Part shown: one piece after another, positions 18,288 to 26,279 of the stretch
Layout: every line of letters starts with the position of its first letter
Numbering within the stretch: the first letter of the stretch is position 1
Assembly: GCF_000285515.1 (NCBI RefSeq)
Contig: NZ_HE610957.1
Span: 718,858-782,857, forward strand
Direction of reading: 5' to 3'
From: Paenibacillus senegalensis JC66
GTDB taxonomy: Bacteria > Bacillota > Bacilli > Paenibacillales > NBRC-103111
Length of the DNA: 64,000 nucleotides
Notes under the pieces: generated by a model
Database searches by the model: none
The model's input: only the letters and a program-made list of their open reading frames with translations
Told to the model about the DNA's origin: nothing
Program-made: the position numbers and the translations under genes

Positions 18288-19106
18288 TTATCGTTTCAGG
18301 TTGACAACTTCTTGGAGCAGCTCATCCGAAGTTGTAATGATTCTGGAATTAGCCTGGAATCCACGCTGAGCAACGATCATTTCGGTAAACTCGGAAGTCA
18401 GGTCAACATTGGACATTTCGAGCTGGCCGGCTATAATGGCGCCTGTGCCATTCTCATCACTTCCAGCCTCCATTACGTCAATATCTTCAGGATGAGCGTT
18501 CGGAGTAGCGCGATACAGGTTGCCGCCAATTTTCTCAAGCCCGCCTGGATTAGCTACTTTAACTACGCCTATTTGTAAATCGGTTTCTTCGACATCCCCA
18601 TCCGCATTAATCGCCAGAATCCGGCCATCCTGACCAATCATAAAGGAGTCGATCTCCTCATCTAACTGAATGATGTTGCCACCAACGCCTGTCACAAACA
18701 TACCGTCTTTAGTGACAAGATTGCGGTTACCATCCAGGGTGAAGTTTCCTGCACGGGTTAAGAACGGCACTTCCTGATCCTCAGTCAGCTTGATAGCGAA
18801 AAATCCGTCGCCATTAATTCTCAAATCGAGCGGATAGTTCGTGGTCATGGCGCTGCCGGGCGTATGCATAGTATCAATGGCAGCTATCGCCACACCTAGT
18901 CCGACTTGCTTCGGGTTGACACCACCGCGCTCACCCTCAATTGGTGCAGTCACTCCGGAAATGGTCTGGCTCAAAATGTCCTCGAACATGACTCTTCCAG
19001 CTTTAAAGCCGACCGTGTTGACATTGGCAATGTTATTACCGATAACATCCAGTTTGGTTTGAAACCCTCTCATTCCCGAAATACCCGAGTACAGTGATCT
19101 TATCAT
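18288..19106 (-). CDS. flgE: Flagellar hook protein FlgE (FlgG-like hook-basal body protein)
   Basis: 272 residues from ATG 19106, preceded by AGGAGG. The N-terminal rod/hook motif (SLYSGISGMRGFQTKLDVIGNNIANVNTVGFK, seen in parts) and the C-terminal motif (LTSEFTEMIVAQRGFQANSRII, in parts) are present, with a short central domain (NPKQVGLGVAIAAIDT, INGDGFFAIK). By length and sequence it resembles FlgG, and databases often call it that. In B. subtilis the gene at this exact position, between flgD and swrD, encodes the hook and is named flgE. The name is therefore chosen from synteny. Confidence 0.88.
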   Translation of the reverse strand: MIRSLYSGISGMRGFQTKLDVIGNNIANVNTVGFKAGRVMFEDILSQTISGVTAPIEGERGGVNPKQVGLGVAIAAIDTMHTPGSAMTTNYPLDLRINGDGFFAIKLTEDQEVPFLTRAGNFTLDGNRNLVTKDGMFVTGVGGNIIQLDEEIDSFMIGQDGRILAINADGDVEETDLQIGVVKVANPGGLEKIGGNLYRATPNAHPEDIDVMEAGSDENGTGAIIAGQLEMSNVDLTSEFTEMIVAQRGFQANSRIITTSDELLQEVVNLKR

Positions 19107-19210
19107 GTGAATTGGCCTCCTAAATTCGAATGTTGCCACCTATTTGTGCTGCACTTTCACAGACTGCATCAATCGGTCAGCAGTCATAGGCCTCCTCGTT
19201 GAGGGCCAGC

Positions 19211-19603
19211 CTAAGGCATTACTATGATGGCACTGTCAATATCAGTGAACACATTGTTTTTCATGCTAGCCTGATCCATGGCTGTCACTACCGTGCGGTT
19301 GTGAATATTAACAATCAGTGCCAAATTACCCATCAGAATCAAGGAGTCGTTAGCTCCTTTGGCAGCTGCCTTGTCCACCGCATTCGCCAGCTTAGATAAT
19401 TGATCCGGACCTATGTTAATTCCCCGCTGCTTCAACCTCGTCTCCGCATGATGACTAAATTTTACAGATTGCTTGTCAAGCAGCTCCTGAAAGCTTGTAT
19501 TCAGCCTTGGTGCGGATACTGCCGGTTTATGGCCAGGAGCTCTGTGGATAGAAGAATGGACGGAATGCGGGTACAATTGACCTAAAGAAATTCGGTCGGT
19601 CAT
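19211..19603 (-). CDS. Flagellar operon protein of the TIGR02530 type
   Basis: 130 residues. The N-terminal third is variable and basic; the conserved part begins near residue 35 with FQELLDKQSVKFSHHAETRLKQRGI and continues to NNVFTDIDSAIIV. This matches the small soluble family found between flgD and the hook gene in many Firmicutes. Its function has not been established; a role around hook or rod assembly is inferred from place. It overlaps flgD by four bases. Confidence 0.88.
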   Translation of the reverse strand: MTDRISLGQLYPHSVHSSIHRAPGHKPAVSAPRLNTSFQELLDKQSVKFSHHAETRLKQRGINIGPDQLSKLANAVDKAAAKGANDSLILMGNLALIVNIHNRTVVTAMDQASMKNNVFTDIDSAIIVMP

Positions 19604-20190
19604 TGTCTTTCCTCCACAGCTCCACCATCCGTTTCACCGTCATCTTCGCCAGGAGCTTCAGAACCGTTATCCGGACCTTCTGGACCTTCTGGGCTTTCTG
19701 GACTTTCCGGAGCTTCCGGTTCAACACCATCCGGAGGCGTTACTACTCCCGGATTGTCAGCAGGCTCTGCAATGCGGACGATCTGATCCATCGAAATTTC
19801 GGTGTCGCCGTTGACTACGGCATACTGCTGTCCATCCTTAAACGTCAGCCCTTCAACAATGGCTTTCCGGTTTATGGCATCTCCGCCTGTCGTCCATTCC
19901 ACCCAGTGTATTTCTTTACCAATTAGCCCCGGTGACATGCCGATCGATTGGCGCAAAAGCTTCATTTCATTGGCCATATTGGTCATTTGCTCGACCGACG
20001 TAAACTGTGCCATTTGGGCTATAAACTCACGATCCTGCATCGGCTGCATGGGATCCTGGTTGGCGAGCTGTGTCAATAAAATTTTCAGAAAGTCATCCTT
20101 GCCTAACGTTTCCTGGTGCTCTCGCTGCCGATTAACATTGTGCTCCGCATAATTAGGCCAAACGACCCTAGTGTTTACTGCATCGGGCAT
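19600..20190 (-). CDS. flgD: Flagellar hook-capping scaffold FlgD with acidic Pro-rich tail
   Basis: 196 residues. The conserved N-terminal FlgD region (LGKDDFLKILLTQLANQDPM, then DREFIAQMAQFTSVEQMTNM) is complete. A short central part (LIGKEIHWVEW) follows, and the usual C-terminal Ig/tudor-like domains are reduced. The last 50 residues are an unusual Pro/Glu/Gly/Asp-rich tail with tandem PES/PEG units (PEAPESPESPEGPEGPDN). FlgD forms the cap on which hook subunits assemble and is removed afterwards. The gene follows fliK. Confidence 0.95.
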   Translation of the reverse strand: MPDAVNTRVVWPNYAEHNVNRQREHQETLGKDDFLKILLTQLANQDPMQPMQDREFIAQMAQFTSVEQMTNMANEMKLLRQSIGMSPGLIGKEIHWVEWTTGGDAINRKAIVEGLTFKDGQQYAVVNGDTEISMDQIVRIAEPADNPGVVTPPDGVEPEAPESPESPEGPEGPDNGSEAPGEDDGETDGGAVEERQ

Positions 20191-20221
20191 GAACGCTCAC
20201 TCCTTCATTCTTCACGCTGCT

Positions 20222-21673
20222 TTACACGGTTGCATTAAATTCATTACCGTAAAGCTCCTTTTGAATGCTGCCCAGTTCCGCAACTGATGATAATTCCCCT
20301 TCCAGAAAATCGTTGTCGGCAGCTCTTCTGCTGCCAGAACCGCTAAACTGCTGAGACGATTGCTGTCTTTGCTCGTGGAAGGCATGGGACAGATTGTTGT
20401 CGGCGTGAGTGACATCGAGACGTTCGACTTGGATCCCCTGGTTTTGCAGGTTTGCCCGCAGCTGCGCCAGCTGTGTCTCCAGTATTTCTTTTCCGGCCAT
20501 CGTGTGGGCGGTTAACTGCGCAGTAAGCTGTCCATTCGCCAAAGTAATCTTGACATCGACATGTCCTAAATGTTCAGGATAGAGTGCAATTTTGGCTTCA
20601 GAGACTCCGTTGCCTTTAGTCGTTAACAAGCTGCGCAGCACAAATCCTTGCAAATCACCATAGAACCGCTCCATCGTTGGAAGCGTAGGTAATGGCTGAG
20701 CCGGTTGCGCGGCTGGCTTGGACAAGGTCAACTGGAAAGCGTCTAAAGCAGCCGGACCATTCAGCGATAATGTGTCCATCGCAGCAGAGCTGGTGCTTGA
20801 AGAGCTTGCGGTTTCGGTTGTGGACAGACGTTCCGCAACCCCGTTTCTGTAGGACAGAGCCTCCAGTCGAGCCAGCATGTCCGTCTTCTGAGCTAATTCC
20901 AAAGTTGTCCGCAGCTGCCCAGCGATAGCCGGTTCAGCTCCATTTTTCCCTGCAGCTGATGATGACTTGGAAACGTCGCTGGCAGATAGCTGCGGCATCT
21001 CCGGTGTCTGCACCTTATTCCCTCCCATGGCTTTGGTGTCCCCAGTCAGCATGCCAAGTTCGCTTCGGGCTGCGGCGGTTTGAACTGATTCACGAGGAAG
21101 GGAGCTAAGCAGGTCGACCAACTTATCTTTCAGCTGGGCCAGCAAGGCGCTCTCTGGCTGCTGCTCCAATGCAGTCAAGAAATGCTGCAAAGTTTGCCTC
21201 GAGATCTCCAGGGGTATCGCTTGGACTTGGGCTTGAGCTTGAACCTGCATAGGCTTGTCCGTACTCCCTTCCATCTCGGGAACACTATGAGCAATACTTT
21301 CCATCCAGCCTGATGCTGCAAGCAAAGCATTTGTCTGAACGATCCATTCCTCAAACCCTTCCAAGCGGGTCATTGGTTCCAGCAGCTGCGGATCATTCAA
21401 CCATTGAATTAAGTCTCTCAGCAGCTGTTCTGCAGCCGGCTTCTCAGCTAGCGGAAGGTTACCCTCTGATTCAGAGGTCTGCCGCAGAGCAGCCAATAAT
21501 GGAAGCAATAAGCTTGAATCAGCAAGCTCTTCTGCTTGTCCTCCTTCTCTGCCGCCGACGACATCGTTAAGCACGTCAGCAAACTTTCCGTCATTGGTGT
21601 TTAACAAAGGGGAGTATCCTTGACGGCCATCTGAAGGAATGGTAAAAAACAACATTGGAGCAATTGTGCTCAT
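20222..21673 (-). CDS. fliK: Flagellar hook-length control protein FliK
   Basis: 483 residues. A long, poorly conserved Ser/Ala/Gln/Leu-rich ruler region leads to the C-terminal Flg_hook domain (about 360-450), where LRSLLTTKGNGVSEAKIALYPEHLGHVDVKI (in parts) and TAHTMAGKEILETQLAQLRANLQNQGI (in parts) are typical. FliK measures hook length and triggers the FlhB specificity switch. Compositional bias in the first 300 residues is normal for the family. It is located between motE and flgD. Confidence 0.94.
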   Translation of the reverse strand: MSTIAPMLFFTIPSDGRQGYSPLLNTNDGKFADVLNDVVGGREGGQAEELADSSLLLPLLAALRQTSESEGNLPLAEKPAAEQLLRDLIQWLNDPQLLEPMTRLEGFEEWIVQTNALLAASGWMESIAHSVPEMEGSTDKPMQVQAQAQVQAIPLEISRQTLQHFLTALEQQPESALLAQLKDKLVDLLSSLPRESVQTAAARSELGMLTGDTKAMGGNKVQTPEMPQLSASDVSKSSSAAGKNGAEPAIAGQLRTTLELAQKTDMLARLEALSYRNGVAERLSTTETASSSSTSSAAMDTLSLNGPAALDAFQLTLSKPAAQPAQPLPTLPTMERFYGDLQGFVLRSLLTTKGNGVSEAKIALYPEHLGHVDVKITLANGQLTAQLTAHTMAGKEILETQLAQLRANLQNQGIQVERLDVTHADNNLSHAFHEQRQQSSQQFSGSGSRRAADNDFLEGELSSVAELGSIQKELYGNEFNATV

Positions 21674-21732
21674 GGTTAAGTTTCACCTCCTTTCGTATAA
21701 GCCGATTTCGCGAGGACAGACCATCTCATCAT

Positions 21733-22623
21733 CTAAGGGGCCAGCCTTGCCACCAACGCGGCAGTCTGCGAATTATCCTCCTCCGACATCGCCGCTACAA
21801 TTCTTGAACGCGCCTCATTCGAGGTCATTTGAAGAATATCGAGCACCTTTTGCGGGTGAGTAGAGTTCATGGCCAGTAATATAGCAGCCGCCTGTTCAGG
21901 CGCCATGCTTGCAAAAGTAGCGCCTAAGTCGTCCTCGTTAAGCACTGAGCTGCGAGCGGATGTGTCCGTCTCTGTCTGCTGCAGCCTTTCCTGCAGTGCT
22001 GCAATCTGTAGATCCTTAGCGCTTACCTGGTCTTTCAAGCCGACAGTTGCTTCAGCAGCCAGCTCCGGGTCCATTTTTTCCAAAATTTTACTTCTGTCAT
22101 CCGCCCTCATTTCATTCAAAAAAAGCACTCTTTCCGACGGAGTCAAGCTCTCCATAATAGCAGCCGCCTTACTGGGCATCATTCTCGCATACAAGGAGCT
22201 GATCTGCTTAATTTGCTGCCGGTATTCCTCGTCGCTGGCAATTTCCTGCTCCTGCTGTTCGGTGAAGGACTCCATTTGAAGCATTAATTCCGCTAATTCC
22301 GTTTCCTTTTCCGAAAGCATAGCCTGCAGTTCCGCTACTTGCGTGTCACGCTCCTGCAGTTCCTCCTGCAGAGCAGCAAGCTCATCTGCTTCCTGCTGCC
22401 CGGGTTCCGAAGCCGGGAGCAATTCTTCTGAATCCTTCGGTTCAAACCAGGCTCCTACGAACGGTACGGAAGCGACAGCGCGCTGCATTTTCTCTTTGAA
22501 GGGCTCGTCGAATACATATAAATAAATCAGCGCCAATACGGTTATGAATACCACCGGCATTAAAAACCAATAGAAGAATCGTTCAAAATTGCTTGTCTCC
22601 GACTTTTCGAGTTCCGTCTCCAC
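21733..22623 (-). CDS. MotE/YlxF-family flagellar protein with MgtE N-terminal-like repeats
   Basis: 296 residues, GTG start with GGAG nine bases upstream. One membrane segment (about 18-38) is followed by a long coiled coil (about 70-135, many Glu/Gln heptads) and two MgtE-N-like helical repeats (YARMMPSKAAAIMESLTPSE and FASMAPEQAAAILLAMN). In B. subtilis the gene between fliJ and fliK is ylxF; in other bacteria MotE is a chaperone or partner for stator or flagellar proteins. It is not a magnesium transporter, since the channel domain is absent. Confidence 0.87.
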   Translation of the reverse strand: METELEKSETSNFERFFYWFLMPVVFITVLALIYLYVFDEPFKEKMQRAVASVPFVGAWFEPKDSEELLPASEPGQQEADELAALQEELQERDTQVAELQAMLSEKETELAELMLQMESFTEQQEQEIASDEEYRQQIKQISSLYARMMPSKAAAIMESLTPSERVLFLNEMRADDRSKILEKMDPELAAEATVGLKDQVSAKDLQIAALQERLQQTETDTSARSSVLNEDDLGATFASMAPEQAAAILLAMNSTHPQKVLDILQMTSNEARSRIVAAMSEEDNSQTAALVARLAP

Positions 22624-22648
22624 CCTGCTTCACTCCTCTCACAAGACG

Positions 22649-23090
22649 TCAGACCAGGTTGCGATGTCTGGTAGAGGCCAATTCATCCAAAGCGTCCTGC
22701 TCTTTCTTATTCATCTCCGCCAAGAACTGCCGCTGTGCTTTTTCCCGTGCTTTCACCCAAATTTTTTTCCTCCAACACTTTCGCCGAAAGCACTTCCTGT
22801 TTCTGGTCAACATGCTGCTTGGCAGCTTGTACCTCTTCTCGCTTGCGAGAGATGCGAGAATCAATGTGAGATAAATAATTTTGATAAATTAACATTTCGG
22901 ATACCGTAACCTGCTGTCCCACAGCATTAAGAATCTGGTTTTGTAGTGCCTGCCTTTCTCTTCTCAGCCCTTGCAAATCCTCTTCTTCCATTTTCAATCT
23001 GCCTACAGCTGTGGAGAGCGTCCATTCCGCCTGAGTTTTTTCGCTTGATTTCAAATCCACAATTTTCTGAAAGGAATATCGAAAAGCCAT
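22649..23090 (-). pseudogene. fliJ: fliJ with a one-base frameshift in a seven-A run
   Basis: From ATG 23090 the frame reads a normal FliJ coiled coil (MAFRYSFQKIVDLKSSEK...) for 109 residues up to VLEEK. At that point the coding strand has seven consecutive A (plus-strand T run at about 22762-22768), and the frame runs into a foreign tail that stops at 22707. Dropping one A continues as IWVKAREKAQRQFLAEMNKK... to a stop at 22649, giving 146 residues, the normal FliJ length, with typical FliJ C-terminal composition. FliJ is the central stalk that couples the FliI ATPase to FlhA. This may be a sequencing error, a phase-variable homopolymer, or a real loss; all other fla genes are intact. Confidence 0.88.
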
Positions 23091-23099
23091 AACGCATGA

Positions 23100-24413
23100 T
23101 CACCCTTTATAAAATTGATCGATTAACCGCTCCGTGCTTTCTGCATAAGTGACTTTTTCATCGGTCTTTTGGCGGATAAACTCATTAATCGCAGAAATAT
23201 ATTGCAAAGAAAGGTCAATTTCTGGATTTGTTCCAGCTTGATACGCCCCCAAATTAATCAGGTCTTCCGAAGATCTATAAATAGCTAGCATTCTTTTTAG
23301 AAAATTGGCTGCTTCCTGCTGTTCGCCCGGAACAATTTCCTTCATGACCCTGCTGATGCTGGCCAAAATATCGATAGCCGGATACTGCCCTTGGTTCGCT
23401 AGTTTGCGATCCAGGACAATGTGGCCGTCTAATATTCCGCGCACCGCATCGGCTATTGGTTCGTTCATATCATCGCCGTCTACCAATACGGTATAAAAGG
23501 CGGTGATCGAACCTTTCGGTCCAGTTCCGGAACGCTCCAGCAGCTTGGGCAGATTCGCAAAAACCGAAGGGGTGTAGCCGCGCGTTGCGGGAGGCTCGCC
23601 GACCGCAAGACCTACTTCCCTTTGAGCCATCGCATAGCGGGTGACTGAATCCATCATGAGCATAACGTTCATGCCTTTATCGCGATAATATTCTGCAATG
23701 CTCGTAGCAATCATGGCTCCTTTAATGCGAATCAAGGCCGGTTGATCGGAGGTTGCTACGACAACGACTGACTTAGCCAAGCCTTCCGGTCCCAGATCGC
23801 GTTCGATAAAATCAAGAACTTCCCGGCCGCGTTCGCCTACTAGAGCGATAACGTTGACATCGGCTTCCGTGTTTCGGGCGATCATGCCCATCAGGGTGCT
23901 TTTGCCGACACCGGAACCGGCGAAAATCCCAACGCGCTGGCCTTTGCCGATCGTCAGCAGCCCGTCAATACAGCGAACACCAACACTGATAGGCTGCAGA
24001 ACACGCGGTCTGGTTAGAGGATTGCTCGGCTTATTGTAAGTGGAATAAGGCGTCAATCTCGCAGATAATTTGGAACCGTCGAGCGGGTTGCCCAGTCCAT
24101 CCAGCACCTTGCCCAGCAGCTCCTGGCCTACCTGTACCGTTAATGGCCTTCCCGTGCTGACCACATCACAGCCGGGTCCGATGGAATGAAGCTCGCCAAG
24201 CGGCATTAGAATGACCTTGTTGCCGCGAAAACCTACGATTTCAGCCTGCAAAGGCTTCTCATGCTTGAATGGATAGATGTAACACAAATCGCCGATACTC
24301 GCCTCCGGTCCTTCCGCTTCAACAGTCAGACCGATAACTTGCGTAACTTTACCGAGAATGGGCACCGGATCCATTTGCTGAAGGAGTTCCGTGTACTTAG
24401 CCGCATTAAGCAT
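23100..24413 (-). CDS. fliI: Flagellar export ATPase FliI
   Basis: 437 residues from ATG 24413 (MLNAAKYTEL), matching the usual N-terminus; in-frame ATG 24422 and GTG 24431 are alternatives inside the end of fliH. It is an F1-beta-like ATPase with Walker A GIFAGSGVGKSTLMGMIA near residue 165, Walker B VMLMMDSVTRYAMAQREV, and the ALVGERGREVLDFIE catalytic-Glu region. It forms a hexamer that unfolds or releases export substrates together with FliH (upstream gene) and FliJ (downstream, frameshifted). Confidence 0.97.
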   Translation of the reverse strand: MLNAAKYTELLQQMDPVPILGKVTQVIGLTVEAEGPEASIGDLCYIYPFKHEKPLQAEIVGFRGNKVILMPLGELHSIGPGCDVVSTGRPLTVQVGQELLGKVLDGLGNPLDGSKLSARLTPYSTYNKPSNPLTRPRVLQPISVGVRCIDGLLTIGKGQRVGIFAGSGVGKSTLMGMIARNTEADVNVIALVGERGREVLDFIERDLGPEGLAKSVVVVATSDQPALIRIKGAMIATSIAEYYRDKGMNVMLMMDSVTRYAMAQREVGLAVGEPPATRGYTPSVFANLPKLLERSGTGPKGSITAFYTVLVDGDDMNEPIADAVRGILDGHIVLDRKLANQGQYPAIDILASISRVMKEIVPGEQQEAANFLKRMLAIYRSSEDLINLGAYQAGTNPEIDLSLQYISAINEFIRQKTDEKVTYAESTERLIDQFYKG

Positions 24414-25254
24414 AACGCTCATCCGATACACTCTGATCTGCTGCGGCGGCTAACTGGAGCATAGCTTGTTTGATCTCGTTTAATTGAGTCTGGATTCTAG
24501 CATCGATGCTGCCCAGCTCAGAACGAATCACACAGCCCTGATCCTTGACCGTCAAGTCCGGTACAATGCGCAATTCAGCCTGCGAGTCAATGACCTGTGC
24601 CAGTTCCTCATGCATCGACTGCATATAAGAATATTGCTGAGGTGCAACACACAAGGTAATGACTCCCCGCTCTCGTTTGCGGGCCAGCATTTCCTTCGTT
24701 ATCGATCCAATCCATTCCGGCGTGACCGTAAGCTGGCGCTGTACAATCTTTTCGGCAATACTGCAGCTAAGCTCTAGCAGGAACGGCTCGGCTTCATTAA
24801 TGATATGCTGTTTCGTTTCGTAGGCTTGCTCTAGCAGCACGCGAGATTCCGCTATCTGCCGTGCACACTGCTCGTTTACTTTTGTCTCGGCTTCAACAAG
24901 GCCAGCCTGATAGCCTTCGTCATAGCCAAGCTGCCTGGCCTGTGCAGCGGCATCCGCGTCTTGTTCCCTGCGGGTGCTCCACCACTCATCAATCTCGCGC
25001 TTAGCTTCTGCTTTAAGCTTCTCGGCTTCTTCGGAGGCTTGGCGGATGCGAGTCTCAGCTAGCTGTTCTGCATCTTTAAGAATCTGATCCTTAAGCTCGC
25101 TTGCTTCTTGAATTTGCTGTGCCTCTTCGAAGGATAACGAATCCTTCGTAGAACCGGAGCGGGCCGCGTTGGAGCGGGCAACTTCCAACAGTGATTCGAC
25201 CACCTTTTTCTGTTCGACGGATATGTAGTGTTCAGGCTTGATTAACCTAGACAA
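24406..25254 (-). CDS. fliH: Flagellar export ATPase regulator FliH
   Basis: About 282 residues. I prefer TTG 25254 because GGAGGAG sits nine bases upstream, whereas the ATG at 25263 is only one base from that site. The N-terminal half is a long Glu/Lys/Ala-rich coiled coil (about 15-115); the C-terminal half has the FliH/YscL/V-type ATPase E-subunit fold (AETKVNEQCARQIAESRVLLEQ, IAEKIVQRQLTV, QVIDSQAELRIVPDLTVKDQGCVI in parts). It binds the FliI N-terminus and anchors it at the C-ring. It overlaps both fliG and fliI. Confidence 0.93.
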   Translation of the reverse strand: MSRLIKPEHYISVEQKKVVESLLEVARSNAARSGSTKDSLSFEEAQQIQEASELKDQILKDAEQLAETRIRQASEEAEKLKAEAKREIDEWWSTRREQDADAAAQARQLGYDEGYQAGLVEAETKVNEQCARQIAESRVLLEQAYETKQHIINEAEPFLLELSCSIAEKIVQRQLTVTPEWIGSITKEMLARKRERGVITLCVAPQQYSYMQSMHEELAQVIDSQAELRIVPDLTVKDQGCVIRSELGSIDARIQTQLNEIKQAMLQLAAAADQSVSDERYA

Positions 25255-26266
25255 CGATATCATCTCCTCCACCGCGTGCGATGATGATTTCTCCCGATTC
25301 TTCCAATCTTCTGATGGTGGCTACAATTCTTGTCTGTGCTTCCTCTACATCACGCAGCCTGACAGGACCCATGTACTCCATTTCTTCCTTGAACGTGTCT
25401 GCCATTCTCTTGGACATGTTCTGAAAGATCGATTCTCTAACCTCATCGCTGGCAACTTTGAGGGCGAGTTGAAGATCGTGGTTTTCAATGTCTCGAATAA
25501 TTCGTTGAATGGAACGGTTGTCCAGATTAACAATATCTTCAAAGACGAACATCCGCTTCTTGATTTCTTCTGCCAGCTCGGGGTCTTGAAATTCAAGCGA
25601 ATCAAGTATAGTTCTTTCGGTCCCGCGATCGACACCGTTCAGAATATGAACGATCGCCTCAATACCACCGGCGGAAGTATAATCTTGAGTCACGGTTGCT
25701 GACAGCTTTTGCTCCAGCACTCTTTCCACCTGGGTGATGACCTCTGGTGAAGTGCTGTCCATTATTGCTATCCTTTTGGCCACTTCCGCCTGCTTGTCCT
25801 GCGGCAGCGAGGATAAGATAATAGCAGATTGTTCAGGCTCGAGATAGGAAAGAACGAGAGCAATCGTTTGCGAATTTTCGTTCTGAATAAAGTTTAAGAT
25901 CTGTCCCGGATCAGCTTTCCTGGCGAAATCAAATGGCCGGACTTGCAGCGTGGCTGTCAGACGGTTGATAATATCCATCGCCTTTTGCGAACCCAGAGCC
26001 TTTTCCAATATTTCTTTGGCGTAAGTGATCCCGCCCTGGGATAAATATTCTTGGGCAAGACAGATCTGATGAAACTCATTCAGGATAGATTCCTTTTCAA
26101 TCGATTCGACTTTTCGGACGTTTGCTATTTCAAGCGTGAGCTGCTCAATTTCTTCTTCGCGCAAGTGTTTAAAAACTTGGGCGGATACTTCAGGTCCTAG
26201 ACTGATCAGAAGTATGGCGGCTTTTTGTCTACCTGTTAATGGTTGGGAAGATACGGCTTTTACCAA
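25247..26266 (-). CDS. fliG: Flagellar motor switch protein FliG
   Basis: 339 residues, full length. The N-terminal FliF-binding domain (LTGRQKAAILLISLGPEVSAQVFKHL in parts), the middle armadillo domain with the EHPQTIALVLSYL-like stretch (here ENSQTIALVLSYLEPEQSA), and the C-terminal torque domain with the charged helix (NLDNRSIQRIIRDIENHDLQLALK in parts) are present. It transmits torque from MotAB and sets rotation direction through FliM/FliY. It lies 13 bases after fliF. Confidence 0.98.
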   Translation of the reverse strand: MVKAVSSQPLTGRQKAAILLISLGPEVSAQVFKHLREEEIEQLTLEIANVRKVESIEKESILNEFHQICLAQEYLSQGGITYAKEILEKALGSQKAMDIINRLTATLQVRPFDFARKADPGQILNFIQNENSQTIALVLSYLEPEQSAIILSSLPQDKQAEVAKRIAIMDSTSPEVITQVERVLEQKLSATVTQDYTSAGGIEAIVHILNGVDRGTERTILDSLEFQDPELAEEIKKRMFVFEDIVNLDNRSIQRIIRDIENHDLQLALKVASDEVRESIFQNMSKRMADTFKEEMEYMGPVRLRDVEEAQTRIVATIRRLEESGEIIIARGGGDDIVV

Positions 26267-26279
26267 TTTATGACCACCT

